DNA of 23,406 nt from an uncultured Erysipelotrichaceae bacterium. GTDB lineage: Bacteria > Bacillota_I > Bacilli_A > Erysipelotrichales > Erysipelotrichaceae. Both the position numbers and the translations under genes were made by a program. Positions 23,393 to 23,406 of this stretch are shown one piece after another. Below the pieces are notes generated by a model that had not been told where the DNA came from, did not search any database, and saw only the letters and a program-made list of their open reading frames with translations. Numbering within the stretch: position 1 is the stretch's first letter; each line of letters begins with the position of its first letter. The DNA lies in assembly GCA_937900565.1 (NCBI GenBank), contig CALCFG010000128.1:1-23406 (forward strand), given 5' to 3'.

Positions 23393-23406
23393 AGCTCTCC
23401 TTTCTT

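Noticed and set aside
1..23406. tRNA or rRNA genes, CRISPR arrays, transposases, phage genes
   Set aside because: None seen on either strand; the window is ordinary core chromosome with short intergenic gaps.

Overview
The window is one strand-mixed stretch of low-GC bacterial chromosome, almost fully coding. The gene families are those of a Gram-positive (Bacillota) cell with peptidoglycan. TGA is used as a stop (mraZ, rsmH, pfkB-type kinase) and Trp is TGG, so this is not the Mycoplasma code. The AT-rich composition, compact spacing and gene mix suggest an Erysipelotrichia-like or related Bacilli lineage; that placement is inference. I see no rRNA, tRNA, CRISPR array, insertion sequence or phage gene.

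Left part (1-5112, minus strand): a cell-wall and division (dcw) cluster read right to left: mraZ, rsmH, ftsL, a class B penicillin-binding protein with PASTA domains, and the start of mraY cut by the window edge. The murE gene found between these in Bacillus is absent. Before it lie yceD (DUF177) and rpmF, closed by two tandem terminators, then a clear promoter and four 10-bp-phased MraZ-type boxes. Diverging from yceD is tmcAL (5160-6278).

Middle (6290-10868, minus): pgsA, recA, rny, ymdB and tagD, resembling the Bacillus pgsA-cinA-recA-rny-ymdB order but without cinA and with a teichoic-acid cytidylyltransferase gene at the end. Then on the plus strand comes a three-gene MacAB-like exporter (adaptor, ATPase, permease; 11035-14495), followed by rpsD with a structured leader that has interleaved complementary segments, as expected for S4 autoregulation.

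Right part: a PfkB-type sugar kinase and gmk (minus), a divergent rqcH gene that is frameshifted before its C-terminal NFACT-R domain (plus), then rluB, a 969-residue membrane-anchored glucosaminidase and adenosine deaminase (minus). The glucosaminidase appears to end in a cytoplasmic ParB/sulfiredoxin-like domain, an unusual architecture.

Two themes run through the window. First, several genes (yceD, tmcAL, rqcH, the glucosaminidase gene, perhaps the PfkB kinase gene) lack a Shine-Dalgarno sequence and have a -10-like hexamer 5-7 nt before the ATG, which predicts leaderless mRNAs; the other genes mostly have good Shine-Dalgarno sequences. Second, terminators are packed into gene ends, overlapping stop codons and in one case the start of the next gene.
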